Shown piece after piece: positions 38,723-47,773 of a stretch of DNA of 64,000 bases. The stretch's first letter is position 1. Every line of letters starts with the position of its first letter. The notes under the pieces were generated by a model that ran no database searches, was not told where the DNA came from, and worked only from the letters and a program-made list of their open reading frames with translations. The stretch spans positions 1 through 64,000 of the forward strand of contig NZ_JAEMVA010000003.1 in NCBI RefSeq assembly GCF_029215955.1. The letters run 5' to 3'. Source of the stretch: Sulfurimonas sp. SAG-AH-194-I05 (GTDB lineage Bacteria; Campylobacterota; Campylobacteria; Campylobacterales; Sulfurimonadaceae). Position numbers and translations under genes: made by a program.

Positions 38723-38728
38723 TATAAT
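38723..38728 (+). promoter_or_regulatory. Likely -10 box of the psrABC operon
   Basis: TATAAT in a TTGGATATAATAT context, about 100 bases before the psrA ATG. A near-perfect ribosome-binding site (GAGGAGGACCT) precedes the ATG. The long leader leaves room for regulation, but I see no clear operator in it. Confidence 0.45.
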
Positions 38729-38826
38729 ATATTTAATAATAACTTATTTGAAATAATTAGATGCATTATGGCATAGATATCACATGAACTATTTGTTAGA
38801 GTAATACAAAAAATAGAGGAGGACCT

Positions 38827-41250
38827 ATGAAAGTTGAACTATCTCGAAGAAAATTTCTTCAAGGCTCGGTTGCGTTAAGTATTTTTGGTGCGAGTGCTGT
38901 CTCCACAGTTCCAACTCTTTTAGCAAAAGAAAAAAAACAACATTTAAGTAAGCAGACTATTGCAACTCTATGCGAGATGTGCGTAAACCGTTGTGCTGCT
39001 TTTGCTACAGTTGATAATGGAATAGTTAAAAAACTTGATCCAAATCCTTTGTTTCCAAAGTCGAAAAATATGCTTTGTGCTCGTGGTGACGCAGGAATTC
39101 ATGCTCTGTATGATCCAGATAGATTAAAATATCCTATGATTCGCATAGGTGAAAAAGGCTCAGGTGAATTTAAACGTGTTACATGGGACGAAGCGTATGA
39201 GGCAATTTTAAACGGTACAGACAAGTTTAAAGGTTTTAAGCAAATTTTACACGAAGAAAAAAACAACCGTTCGACTATTGCTTACTGTGCTGGTGAGGGG
39301 ATGGGTGAACATACTTATAAAGATTTTATGGGTGGTTTATTTGGGTCTACAAACTTTGTAAACCATGCTTCTATTTGTTTACAAACAACTATCTCTGGGT
39401 ACGCCCTCACTATAGGTGGCTACGGAAAAGCCGACTTAGAAAACGCTCGCTATGTAATTATGGCTGGTGCAAACCGTGCAGAAGCCATTTTAACTCCTGA
39501 CACTATGGATATGTTTAAAAGAACAAGAGGACGTGGGCTCAAGCTTATAGTACTGGACCCTCGCTTCACAAATACAGCGCAACATGCAGACAAATGGTTA
39601 GGTATAAAAGTAGGAACAGACTTAGCCTTTGTTTTAGCTCTTACACATGTTGTAATTCACGAAGTCTTATATAATAAAGAATTTGCAGCTAAAAATATAA
39701 ATGGTTTTGAAAAATATAAAGAACATATTTTAAGTCATAACTATACCCCTGCGTGGGCTTCAAAAATCACAGGTATTGATGCAAATGACATTTTTACAAT
39801 AGCACGAGACTTTATGGCGAATGCTCCTCGTGCTATTTATTACCAAGGAAGACGTACTGCTTGGAGTAAGCAAGACTTCCAGCTTCGACGTGCACAGGCA
39901 ATTTTTACTGCTCTTGGTGGTGGTATTGATATTAAAGGTGGTATTATCTTTGGCAAAAAATTAGAACTCGATGCGCATATTGTTGAAGTGCCACTTTATT
40001 CAGGAAATAAACCAAGAATAGATAAAAATGAAGCAAGCTATGTAGGACCAAATGGTACATGGATTGGCTTTAGAAATTTAATAGCTGAGAAAAAAACACC
40101 GTATCCTGTTCGGGGAATGTTTGTGTATAAACATAACCCAATGCAAAGCGTTCCAAATATTACAAAAACAAGAAAAATGTTTGAAAACCTTGAACTTGTA
40201 GTAACCATTGACACAATGCCAAGCGACACTGTCATGATGTCAGATGTTATTTTGCCTGAGTGTAATTATTTAGAGAGAGAAGACCCTGTTAAATCGTTTG
40301 CAGGAATTGAACCGGCTATTGTACTTCGTAATAAAGTTATAGAACCTATGTATGAGACACGTGCTGTTTTTGATATTTTAAAAGGTTTAGCAAAAAAAGT
40401 TTCCGAACCTTTGTTTGACATAACACTCGAGTATGACGCTGACTTACGAGCAGAAGTTGCAGAGCGTGGAAGAGAAGATGTTTATGAAGAAGATATGTTT
40501 AATCTTAACCTTGCGTATGAGCACACACAAGAAGAAATAAATAAAGAGCGTGTAGTTGAAACATATGGAGAAGAAGCGTATCATACTTTAAAAGAAAAAG
40601 GTGTTTTTTACCCCCATATGGACACATATTTTAAAAAGATAAATATGAATGAGTACCAGTATTATCCAGAAGATAAAAAGTATTATTCTCGTCCATCAAA
40701 AGAAAAAACAGAAGCACTTGATAGCTGTGTAGATGAAAAAGCAATGGCTTCTTTAAAGAAAAATCTCTCAACTGGTTCAGGAAAAGTGGAATGTTGCTTA
40801 CCTAACCTAGCACTCAAAGGTGTTGACACTATGCCACAATGGCGTGAAGAACTTTACTTTGAAGTACAAAAGGGAAAATTTAAGTTTGTAACAGGTCGTC
40901 ATGCCCAACAAACACAAAATGCTACATCAAACAATATTATGCTACTTGATGTAATGCGAGAAAATTATTTGTGGATAAACAAAGAACAAGCAGAGCTAAA
41001 GGGCATTTCTCATGGAGATTGGGTTGAGGTTAAAAGTTCTATCGGTGCTGTTCGCATTAAGGCGTATCCTACGATTAAAATTATTAAAGATGTAGTATTT
41101 TATGTACATGGTTTTGGCTCAGAGTCAACGGGTCTTACATTTGGTTATAGAAATGGTGCAAGTGATAACATGATAATAGAAGATCATGTAGAAACAGTTT
41201 TTGGAAGTGCCGCAATGCATGAAACTGTTGTAGAAGTAACAAAGGTTTAA
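38827..41250 (+). CDS. psrA: PsrA/PhsA-type molybdopterin oxidoreductase, catalytic subunit
   Basis: 807 residues. A Tat signal (SRRKFLQGS, residues 5-13) sends the folded enzyme to the periplasm. The FeS motif CEMCVNRC with a later Cys (MLCARGD) binds a [4Fe-4S] cluster; molybdopterin guanine dinucleotide domains follow (GEGMGEHTYKDFMGG, GANRAEAIL). A Cys in NHASICL could ligate the metal, as in polysulfide and thiosulfate reductases. The C-terminal domain (WVEVKSSIGAVRIKAYP) is complete. It heads an operon with psrB and psrC. The substrate (polysulfide, thiosulfate or another) cannot be fixed from sequence. Confidence 0.88.
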   Translation: MKVELSRRKFLQGSVALSIFGASAVSTVPTLLAKEKKQHLSKQTIATLCEMCVNRCAAFATVDNGIVKKLDPNPLFPKSKNMLCARGDAGIHALYDPDRLKYPMIRIGEKGSGEFKRVTWDEAYEAILNGTDKFKGFKQILHEEKNNRSTIAYCAGEGMGEHTYKDFMGGLFGSTNFVNHASICLQTTISGYALTIGGYGKADLENARYVIMAGANRAEAILTPDTMDMFKRTRGRGLKLIVLDPRFTNTAQHADKWLGIKVGTDLAFVLALTHVVIHEVLYNKEFAAKNINGFEKYKEHILSHNYTPAWASKITGIDANDIFTIARDFMANAPRAIYYQGRRTAWSKQDFQLRRAQAIFTALGGGIDIKGGIIFGKKLELDAHIVEVPLYSGNKPRIDKNEASYVGPNGTWIGFRNLIAEKKTPYPVRGMFVYKHNPMQSVPNITKTRKMFENLELVVTIDTMPSDTVMMSDVILPECNYLEREDPVKSFAGIEPAIVLRNKVIEPMYETRAVFDILKGLAKKVSEPLFDITLEYDADLRAEVAERGREDVYEEDMFNLNLAYEHTQEEINKERVVETYGEEAYHTLKEKGVFYPHMDTYFKKINMNEYQYYPEDKKYYSRPSKEKTEALDSCVDEKAMASLKKNLSTGSGKVECCLPNLALKGVDTMPQWREELYFEVQKGKFKFVTGRHAQQTQNATSNNIMLLDVMRENYLWINKEQAELKGISHGDWVEVKSSIGAVRIKAYPTIKIIKDVVFYVHGFGSESTGLTFGYRNGASDNMIIEDHVETVFGSAAMHETVVEVTKV

Positions 41251-41252
41251 AT

Positions 41253-41933
41253 ATGAATTTTGCAATGTCATTAGATTATCAAAGCTGCATAGACTGTAAG
41301 GCCTGTGAAGTTGCCTGTAAAGAAGAAAATGGGGTGCAACTCGGAGCGGACAAACAACGAATATGGGTTTCTCAAGTAGAAACAAGTATATTTGGACAGC
41401 CCTTTATTAGTCTGCACCCATCACAATGTAACCATTGTCTTGACGCACCATGCGTAGATGTTTGTCCAACGGGAGCGAGTTACTTTGCCCTAGGTGGACT
41501 TGTTATGACCGATAAAGATACATGTATACTATGTAAGGGATGCATGGAAGCATGTCCTTATGATGCTCGTTTTGTCGATGATACGCATGTTGCAGTAGAT
41601 AAATGTAGCTTTTGCTATGAAACACGACTTGTTCATGGTGAAATGACTACTGCATGCCAAGCAACGTGTCCCACTAAAGTACGTTTACTAGGAGACATAG
41701 ATGATGAAGAATCTGATTTAGTACAACTTCTAAAAAAGAGGAAATTTTATGTATTAAAAGAAGAAGAAAAAACTGTACCTAAACTTTTTTACCTTCTTCC
41801 TGAACATGATGATTATTTTGCTATGAATTCTGTAAGTCCTGATACAAATATATATACATGGGATGAATATAAACCTATTATCGAAGCTGCAAAAGCTAAA
41901 AGGAAACCACAGTGGAAAACCGTAATACTTTAG
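41253..41933 (+). CDS. psrB: PsrB-type iron-sulfur electron-transfer subunit
   Basis: 226 residues with four cysteine groups for four [4Fe-4S] clusters: CIDCKACEVACKE, CNHCLDAPCVDVCP, CILCKGCMEACP, and a final CSFC with CQATCPT. There is no signal peptide; in this family it is exported with the Tat-bearing catalytic subunit. It carries electrons between PsrA and the membrane subunit. It starts two bases after psrA with an AAAGG site. Confidence 0.93.
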   Translation: MNFAMSLDYQSCIDCKACEVACKEENGVQLGADKQRIWVSQVETSIFGQPFISLHPSQCNHCLDAPCVDVCPTGASYFALGGLVMTDKDTCILCKGCMEACPYDARFVDDTHVAVDKCSFCYETRLVHGEMTTACQATCPTKVRLLGDIDDEESDLVQLLKKRKFYVLKEEEKTVPKLFYLLPEHDDYFAMNSVSPDTNIYTWDEYKPIIEAAKAKRKPQWKTVIL

Positions 41934-43162
41934 AGGTAAACAAACTAACATACAAAGAATTCTTTTTAGATAAAGTAATGCTTATTTCTTATGTTTTTTT
42001 AGCCTTATTTTTTTTCGGTGTTGTTGAAATGGTGTATGAGCGTTACTTTCTTCTTTCTGCAACTGCAGCAGATGCAGGGCTTTTTCCAGGAAGTCGAGCA
42101 GTAGCAGAGGCGATGAAAGAAGCGGTATTTGGTAATGGAGGAGAGGTTAAACGAGAAGCTCCTTGGTCACTGTATATTGTAAATTATATATATATGGTTT
42201 ATGTTGGTTCTGGAATTATATTTATTGTAGCTATTGGTGAACTTTTAGAAAATAAAGAGATTAAAAATATGGCAGCCGCATTTCTTAGCTTAGGTCTAGC
42301 GATGGTTATTGCGGGTTTAGTAACTATTTTAGTTGACTTAAATGTTCTAAACCTGCTCTCGATGCTCCTCTCCCCTCAGTTTAGTTCTGGCATGTGGCTA
42401 ATGCTACCTTTATATACAGTATATGTACCTCTCGTTATACTAGAGATTTATCTTGTTCTTAGCCATAAAGATGCTTGGATTAAAAAAATCGCTTACGCAA
42501 TTATAATTCTGAGTTTACTTGTAGAAGTAATAGAATTTTATGTACAAGCAAAATTATTTGACATGAATTCGGCACGACATTTATGGACAACCTACCCTTT
42601 ACTACCACTTTATTTTGTTGTTTCATCTTTCACTTCGTCTTTAGCTATTATGAGCCTTTATGTTTACCTCAATAAAGGAAATTTTATGTTGCGGTATATC
42701 ATTGAAAGAGCTACCTTATACTTTGTTCTAGCTTTAGGAATTTATGAAGCTGTTTCTTATCTTTTTATTGATAAGAAATGGGCTGAAATTATTCTTTTTG
42801 GTGATTTTAAGTACTGGTTTTATCTCTATGTATTTTTAGCAGTTTTACTACCTCTTGCATTACTCTTTAAACATTATATGAATATTTATTTTAAAATAAC
42901 AGCTGCATTTTCTATTATATTAGGAACATTTTTAGGAAAAATTGTTTTTGTGTATGGTGGAAATGCTTACCCAATGAGTGATAGATTTGGTGTAGGATTT
43001 GAGAAATACTTTGAATATGATGAGGTGAAAAATGTTATATTTTTCATGCCCCCTTTTAGTGAAGTAGCGATAGTTATAGGTTCTGTAGGTATCGTTTTAA
43101 TCATTTTTAGAGCTGTGGACTTACTTTTACTACCTAAAAAGCTTGTAGAAAAAGGAGTGTAA
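41912..43162 (+). CDS. psrC: PsrC/NrfD-type membrane quinone-reactive subunit
   Basis: 416 residues, eight to ten hydrophobic segments, NrfD/PsrC-like. It should anchor PsrAB to the periplasmic face of the inner membrane and exchange electrons with menaquinone. The start is GTG with AAGGAAACCACA upstream and lies 22 bases inside psrB. The N-terminal region has an unusually long loop between the first two helices (about residues 45-85). Sequence is fairly divergent, so the family call rests on context as well. Confidence 0.88.
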   Translation: MENRNTLEVNKLTYKEFFLDKVMLISYVFLALFFFGVVEMVYERYFLLSATAADAGLFPGSRAVAEAMKEAVFGNGGEVKREAPWSLYIVNYIYMVYVGSGIIFIVAIGELLENKEIKNMAAAFLSLGLAMVIAGLVTILVDLNVLNLLSMLLSPQFSSGMWLMLPLYTVYVPLVILEIYLVLSHKDAWIKKIAYAIIILSLLVEVIEFYVQAKLFDMNSARHLWTTYPLLPLYFVVSSFTSSLAIMSLYVYLNKGNFMLRYIIERATLYFVLALGIYEAVSYLFIDKKWAEIILFGDFKYWFYLYVFLAVLLPLALLFKHYMNIYFKITAAFSIILGTFLGKIVFVYGGNAYPMSDRFGVGFEKYFEYDEVKNVIFFMPPFSEVAIVIGSVGIVLIIFRAVDLLLLPKKLVEKGV

Positions 43163-44442
43163 TGAACGATAGCAGTAGAAAAATCGGTTTACTCGGTGCA
43201 ATCTCAATAGGAATAGGAGGCATGGTAGGTGGCGGTATCTTCGCTGTACTTGGAGAAGCTGTTTCTTTAGCACATAGTGCTACAGCCATTGCTTTTTTAC
43301 TAGCAGGATTGGTAGCTTTATTAACAGCGTATTCCTATGCTAAGTTATCTGTTTGTTACCAAAATAGTGCTGGGACAGTTGTTTTTATTACCAATGCTTT
43401 TGGAAATAATCTTTTTTCAAGTGCCATTAACATTATGCTATGGCTAAGTTATTTAGTTACAATCTCTTTATATGCCACTGCTTTTGCTTCGTATGGCGCA
43501 ACTTTTTTTACAAATACTTCTTCGTTACTCCATCATATACTTATTTCTCTTGCTATTATTTTACCTGCTGTTTTGAATCTTATAAGCTCTAAAATAGTTA
43601 CACAGTCAGAAACTACAATTGTAGTCATAAAGTTAGCTCTTTTAGCGCTTGTGATTGTTTCTGGTATACCATATATAGATACTACCCGATTAGCGTTACC
43701 ATCATTAAATCAAGGACTTGGAGTAATAACTGCTGGAATGATAATCTTTGTAGCCTATGAAGGCTTTGAACTTATAGCTAATTCAGCCCAAGAGATAAAA
43801 AATCCCACTATCAATCTTCCTCGTGCTTTTTATGCATCTGTAATTATTGTAATACTTTTATATATTTTAATATCTTTAGTTGTTGTTGGTACTGTGAATG
43901 AAAGTCAACTCTTAGAAGCGAAGGAATATGCCCTAGCACTGGCAGCAAAACCAGCTTTAGGAGAAATAGGCTTTAGTCTTGTAGCTATAGCAGCACTCTT
44001 ATCTACTTTTTCAGCTATAAATGCAACAATATACGGCAATGCACGATTAGGAGTTTTTCTTGCTAAAGAAAGAGAATTACCTAAAAAACTACAGCATGTG
44101 CAACGTGACATACCAGATATAGGTGTTGTTGTAACTACTATTTTAAGCTTAATAATTGCAAATAGTATCTCTTTGAGTGAAATTGCGATTATTGCTAGTG
44201 CTGGTTTTTTACTTATATTTGCTTTGGTTAACCTTGCAGCATTTAAACTTAGAGCAATCATTAAAGCAAAAGCAAGTATTGTTTTAAGTGCCTTTATTAT
44301 GAGTAGTTTAGCTCTTTTTACATTACTCATCTATACTTTTAAGTATAATCCACATGCTATTATTATTTTTATAAGTTTTATAGCAATTGCATTTCTTTTT
44401 GAGTTCTTCTTCTCTCGAATTTTTGGTGTTTCTCCTGCTTAA
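43162..44442 (+). CDS. APC-family amino-acid permease
   Basis: 426 residues with about twelve hydrophobic helices. The first helix has the substrate-binding GIGGMVGGGIFAVLG unwound segment typical of the APC superfamily, and FVAYEGFELIANSAQEIKNP is the conserved helix 6 region. It imports or exchanges an amino acid or related compound; substrate unknown. Its ATG overlaps the psrC stop codon (TAATG) with AAAAGGAG upstream, so it is translationally coupled to the psr genes, an unexpected partner. Confidence 0.88.
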   Translation: MNDSSRKIGLLGAISIGIGGMVGGGIFAVLGEAVSLAHSATAIAFLLAGLVALLTAYSYAKLSVCYQNSAGTVVFITNAFGNNLFSSAINIMLWLSYLVTISLYATAFASYGATFFTNTSSLLHHILISLAIILPAVLNLISSKIVTQSETTIVVIKLALLALVIVSGIPYIDTTRLALPSLNQGLGVITAGMIIFVAYEGFELIANSAQEIKNPTINLPRAFYASVIIVILLYILISLVVVGTVNESQLLEAKEYALALAAKPALGEIGFSLVAIAALLSTFSAINATIYGNARLGVFLAKERELPKKLQHVQRDIPDIGVVVTTILSLIIANSISLSEIAIIASAGFLLIFALVNLAAFKLRAIIKAKASIVLSAFIMSSLALFTLLIYTFKYNPHAIIIFISFIAIAFLFEFFFSRIFGVSPA

Positions 44443-44517
44443 ATAAATCCCTTCTTATTCAATATTGGAAAATTTTATATTTATCTTTAAATTAAACTTG
44501 GCTTAAATAATTTCATG

Positions 44518-44540
44518 TAATAATGCGTATGTTCGAACAT
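44518..44540 (+). promoter_or_regulatory. Palindromic candidate operator at the heptaheme cytochrome promoter
   Basis: ATGTTCGAACAT (44529-44540) is a perfect 12-bp palindrome placed five bases after a -10-like TAATAAT (44518-44524), so it would straddle the transcription start. A TTGGCT at about the right distance upstream could be the -35. A GGGGAAAA site precedes the ATG at 44561. Confidence 0.5.
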
Positions 44541-44560
44541 TAAGAAAAAAAGGGGAAAAA

Positions 44561-46939
44561 ATGAAAAGTAAATTACTACTATCAGTTGCTGCTAGTATTG
44601 CTTTTATGGTTGTGAGTGCAACGTCTGCGCTTGCTTATGACAAAAATCCTCCATTTAAACTTACCAAACTTCAAAAGTTTGTAAAAGTTGTAGATGGACA
44701 AAGAGTAGTTGGTTATGAACCAAAAAATGCTTACAATGTTTTTGTAAACTACGAACTCGGTATGCACTGTGTTGGTTTTGAAATGAGTTACTGTTGTGTA
44801 ATTCCACCATATAACTCAATTCAAGCCCAAGCTATACAAAGTGGTCAAAATGGAAAAACGCCAAAACTTTTATCACCTGCTGATGATGTGAAACTTTATT
44901 ATTATACTAAAGACAACGCATACAGTGAAGGTAACAAAATGAAGTACTGGTCTGTACCAAAAGATGCAGATGGAGATGGTCACTTTGATTCTCCGGGCGA
45001 CAATGTTGCAAACTACGTTTGGACACACCTTTTTATCTATAAAGATTTAGAAGGTACAATCCCTAGTGGCGCAACAGATAAAGACCGTCTTCGTATAGGT
45101 CGTCAAATTCCTGTAAATATTGATTGTGGTCCTTCTGGAAAACCAATGTCTGGTGGTTACTTAGACTATGCTGGTAAACATGGTGGAAGTATTGTTATGA
45201 CTGACACTCTTGTTCCTGCTGTTAAAAATGTTAAGCTAGTACTTACTGCTTCTCATATTTGGGATGCATTAGGTCTTCCATTAACTGCATTTAATGATTC
45301 TACAAGAAAAGGTTCTATCCGTTCAGTTACTGAAAAAGATTTCCAACCTTTCCAATACTCTACTGTAGAATTACATGATAGAAGCGGTAAAGCGAAAAAA
45401 AATAAAACAGGTCATGCAGTATCTTACTTTGGTACAAATCCTGTAGATATTCCTAACTGTTATGCTTGTCACTCTAGAAATGGTAAAGCTGCACAAATGG
45501 CTAGAGATGAAGGTATCACAGCAAGTGATAGAGAATACAAATACTGGAAAACATATCCAGATGAAAGTGAATATATGGCAAGACTTGCTGAATCTTCAAT
45601 CAACATTCTTTCATTACATGATTCACATCATGGTACTACATTTATGCAAGATTACAGAGATAATGCATCTGGAAATAGACTTGGTAAAACTGGTTTAGTT
45701 AACTGTGCTGACTGTCATGGTGACAATGTTTCTGGAAACTTACAAGAGCCTCGTCCTACTGCATCTGGTTATAAAGCTGTAAAAGCTAAACCACTTTCTG
45801 AAGCGATTCATAGTTTTCACCTTGCAATGGTTCCAATGCCAGATGCTGCTGGTCGTTCTCAAGCGTGTCAATCATGTCACCCTACACACTTCCAAAATCC
45901 TAATATGAATGATGATTCTAATCCATTTAGAGTTACAGACAGATACGGTGAAGGTAGATTTGCTAAATCAGATATCAGAACTTCTGGTGGTGGTTGTTAT
46001 GTACGTCGTGACGCGCACTCAAATCCTGATGCTAAACCACCTTTCTTCTTAAATGCATATGGTTCTTGGCAGCTAGAAAATGTAGCTACTAAAGATGAGC
46101 ATGGTAAAGATGCTGGTGAACTTAGAGGACTATATTGTACAAACTGTCACACTAAAGTTGCGCAAGGTATGCAAAACTACGATAATATCTTACATGATAG
46201 TACTCAAGAAGGTAAAACTTTAAGAAACAAAACTATGAAAGAAATTATTGCTGAACTAGCTGGCGGAGATGCAAAGAAATTTGCTGCAATTGCTGACCCT
46301 AAATCAACTGGTGATAACGAAGTATTAAGTTACTATTCTGATCATAAATCTGCTGTTCTTGTTAAGAACGTTGGTAAAGATGGCAAATTAGATCTTAAAC
46401 CATGGAACCACCCAACTGGTGGAGAAGTTCCATATATCGCAGCATCTGGTGGTAATGACTGGTGGTTATCTGCTGCTGAGCCTCATTGTGCGGATTGTCA
46501 CTTAGCTCCATTTGTTGAGAGTGAAACTGGTGGTAAATACTTCCCAATTGATTTACCTAACAAGTACTCTTTATATAGATACTCAAAAGCGCATGGAAAC
46601 ATAGCGTGTCAATCATGTCATGAATCAACTCACGGGTTATATTCAAGTAGATATGATGGTAAAGAACATTCTGTTGACTCAACTACACACGAACAAGCTC
46701 TTCAGTATTCTCCAGATGGTGAATATGCTGGTCCTGTTACTTGTGCTGCATGTCATACAGTAAATAAAAAAGGTGTTCCTTTACAACTTAAAGATACACA
46801 ATATGCAAACGATTATTGGGCATCGGTAACTTTAGCTCACTTTATGAGAGATGGTGATCAAAAACTATCTGTTAAAGAGTTAACTGAAAAATATCCGTAC
46901 CACAAATCTGCAAATATTGTAGAAAAAGGTTGGAAGTAA
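44561..46939 (+). CDS. Secreted heptaheme cytochrome c with a cysteine-containing N-terminal domain
   Basis: 792 residues with a Sec signal (1-25). Seven CxxCH haem sites begin at residues 300, 382, 436, 526, 643, 683 and 728. Residues 26-290 are haem-free and carry NYELGMHC (63-70), a Cys pair at 78-79, Cys189 and a calcium-loop-like DADGDGHFD (135-143). A second DGDQKLSVKEL loop lies near the C-terminus (764-774). Cys479 (CYVRRDAH) is outside a CxxCH. It is probably a periplasmic or surface electron carrier or reductase. No CxxCK or C-x15-CH motif is present, so it is neither NrfA nor MccA. Function unknown. Confidence 0.88.
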   Translation: MKSKLLLSVAASIAFMVVSATSALAYDKNPPFKLTKLQKFVKVVDGQRVVGYEPKNAYNVFVNYELGMHCVGFEMSYCCVIPPYNSIQAQAIQSGQNGKTPKLLSPADDVKLYYYTKDNAYSEGNKMKYWSVPKDADGDGHFDSPGDNVANYVWTHLFIYKDLEGTIPSGATDKDRLRIGRQIPVNIDCGPSGKPMSGGYLDYAGKHGGSIVMTDTLVPAVKNVKLVLTASHIWDALGLPLTAFNDSTRKGSIRSVTEKDFQPFQYSTVELHDRSGKAKKNKTGHAVSYFGTNPVDIPNCYACHSRNGKAAQMARDEGITASDREYKYWKTYPDESEYMARLAESSINILSLHDSHHGTTFMQDYRDNASGNRLGKTGLVNCADCHGDNVSGNLQEPRPTASGYKAVKAKPLSEAIHSFHLAMVPMPDAAGRSQACQSCHPTHFQNPNMNDDSNPFRVTDRYGEGRFAKSDIRTSGGGCYVRRDAHSNPDAKPPFFLNAYGSWQLENVATKDEHGKDAGELRGLYCTNCHTKVAQGMQNYDNILHDSTQEGKTLRNKTMKEIIAELAGGDAKKFAAIADPKSTGDNEVLSYYSDHKSAVLVKNVGKDGKLDLKPWNHPTGGEVPYIAASGGNDWWLSAAEPHCADCHLAPFVESETGGKYFPIDLPNKYSLYRYSKAHGNIACQSCHESTHGLYSSRYDGKEHSVDSTTHEQALQYSPDGEYAGPVTCAACHTVNKKGVPLQLKDTQYANDYWASVTLAHFMRDGDQKLSVKELTEKYPYHKSANIVEKGWK

Positions 46940-46950
46940 CATTCCTTAAT

Positions 46951-46979
46951 TTTTTCCCTCTTGAGGGAAAAAATTTCTA
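46951..46979 (+). terminator. Terminator after the heptaheme cytochrome gene
   Basis: TTTTTCCCTC and its exact complement GAGGGAAAAA (46963-46972) form a long stem with a minimal loop, eleven bases after the stop codon, followed by ATTTCTATTTTTTATT. It may leave only partial read-through into the downstream gene, which has its own TATAAT at 47020-47025. Confidence 0.75.
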
Positions 46980-47072
46980 TTTTTTATTCTAATAAAACTA
47001 TATATTGTTATATTTTTACTATAATAAACGCTCATAAGAAAATAATCAAACTCCCCCATTTAAGGACATAAG

Positions 47073-47750
47073 ATGAATAAATATTTTAAAGGTGCACTTC
47101 TCGTTTCCCTTGCAACTGCTTCGCTTAATGCAGAACTAGTTATTACAAACTTTGATACTGGTGAAGTGAAAAAGGAAACAAATTATATTGATGGTACAAA
47201 TACGGACATTAAAGTAGGAATCAAAAATGGTATAGAAAAAGTATATTATCAAATGGGTCGTATGGCGTATCAAGTGAACTATATCGAGGATAAAAGAGAT
47301 GGAATCTTAGAATGGTTTGATAAAGAAGGTAATAAATTATCTGAAATTTATTATAAGCTTGGAAAAATTACAGGTGAAGAAAAATCTTTTTATCCTAATA
47401 AACAAGTTAAACATACAGTAACGTATGTAAATGACTTAAAAGAAGGCATTCAAAAAGAATATTTTAGTACTGGGACACTTGCACAAGAGGTAAACTATAC
47501 TAAAGGTAAAAAAAATGGCCTCCAAAAAGAGTATACAGATGATGGAAACCTTTATACAAAAGTTAACTATATAAATAACTATAAAGAAGGCTTACAAAAA
47601 TGGTACGACAAACATTCTAAAGTGATAAGAGAGACTCTCTTTAAACAAGATAGACCTGTTGAAATCATGAAACAAGTTCAAAGAACAGACCAGTACAACG
47701 ATGTGCTTTCTGTAACCGGCATTGACTTTTCACCACAAAAACCTGAGTAA
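47073..47750 (+). CDS. Secreted MORN/YwqK-like repeat protein (first paralogue)
   Basis: 225 residues with a signal peptide (1-20). The mature part is about seven repeats of the MORN_2 type, each with a Tyr/Phe-x-x-G-x-hydrophobic core (for example VYYQMGRMAYQVNYIEDKRD and EYFSTGTLAQEVNYTKGKKN). COG2849 names such proteins after the YwqK antitoxin, but a secreted copy without a toxin partner is not likely an antitoxin. A paralogue lies at 49230. It has its own -10 and an AAGGAC site. The role is unknown; a scaffold or binding surface is plausible. Confidence 0.75.
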   Translation: MNKYFKGALLVSLATASLNAELVITNFDTGEVKKETNYIDGTNTDIKVGIKNGIEKVYYQMGRMAYQVNYIEDKRDGILEWFDKEGNKLSEIYYKLGKITGEEKSFYPNKQVKHTVTYVNDLKEGIQKEYFSTGTLAQEVNYTKGKKNGLQKEYTDDGNLYTKVNYINNYKEGLQKWYDKHSKVIRETLFKQDRPVEIMKQVQRTDQYNDVLSVTGIDFSPQKPE

Positions 47751-47773
47751 CAAACACAAAAAAAAGGATATAT

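Noticed and set aside
38827-41250. Formate dehydrogenase or nitrate reductase for the molybdoenzyme
   Set aside because: No selenocysteine-type TGA, and the cluster spacing, single Tat subunit and NrfD-type partner fit the PsrA/PhsA group better.
44561-46939. Identification of the multihaem protein as MccA sulfite reductase, NrfA, or octahaem tetrathionate reductase
   Set aside because: Every Cys-His pair in the protein belongs to one of seven CxxCH motifs; there is no C-x15-17-CH (MccA) and no CxxCK (NrfA, Otr). Only the neighbourhood resembles mcc.
47073-47750. MORN/YwqK-like proteins as part of a toxin-antitoxin module
   Set aside because: Both copies have signal peptides and no toxin-like gene is adjacent; the YwqK name reflects repeat similarity only.
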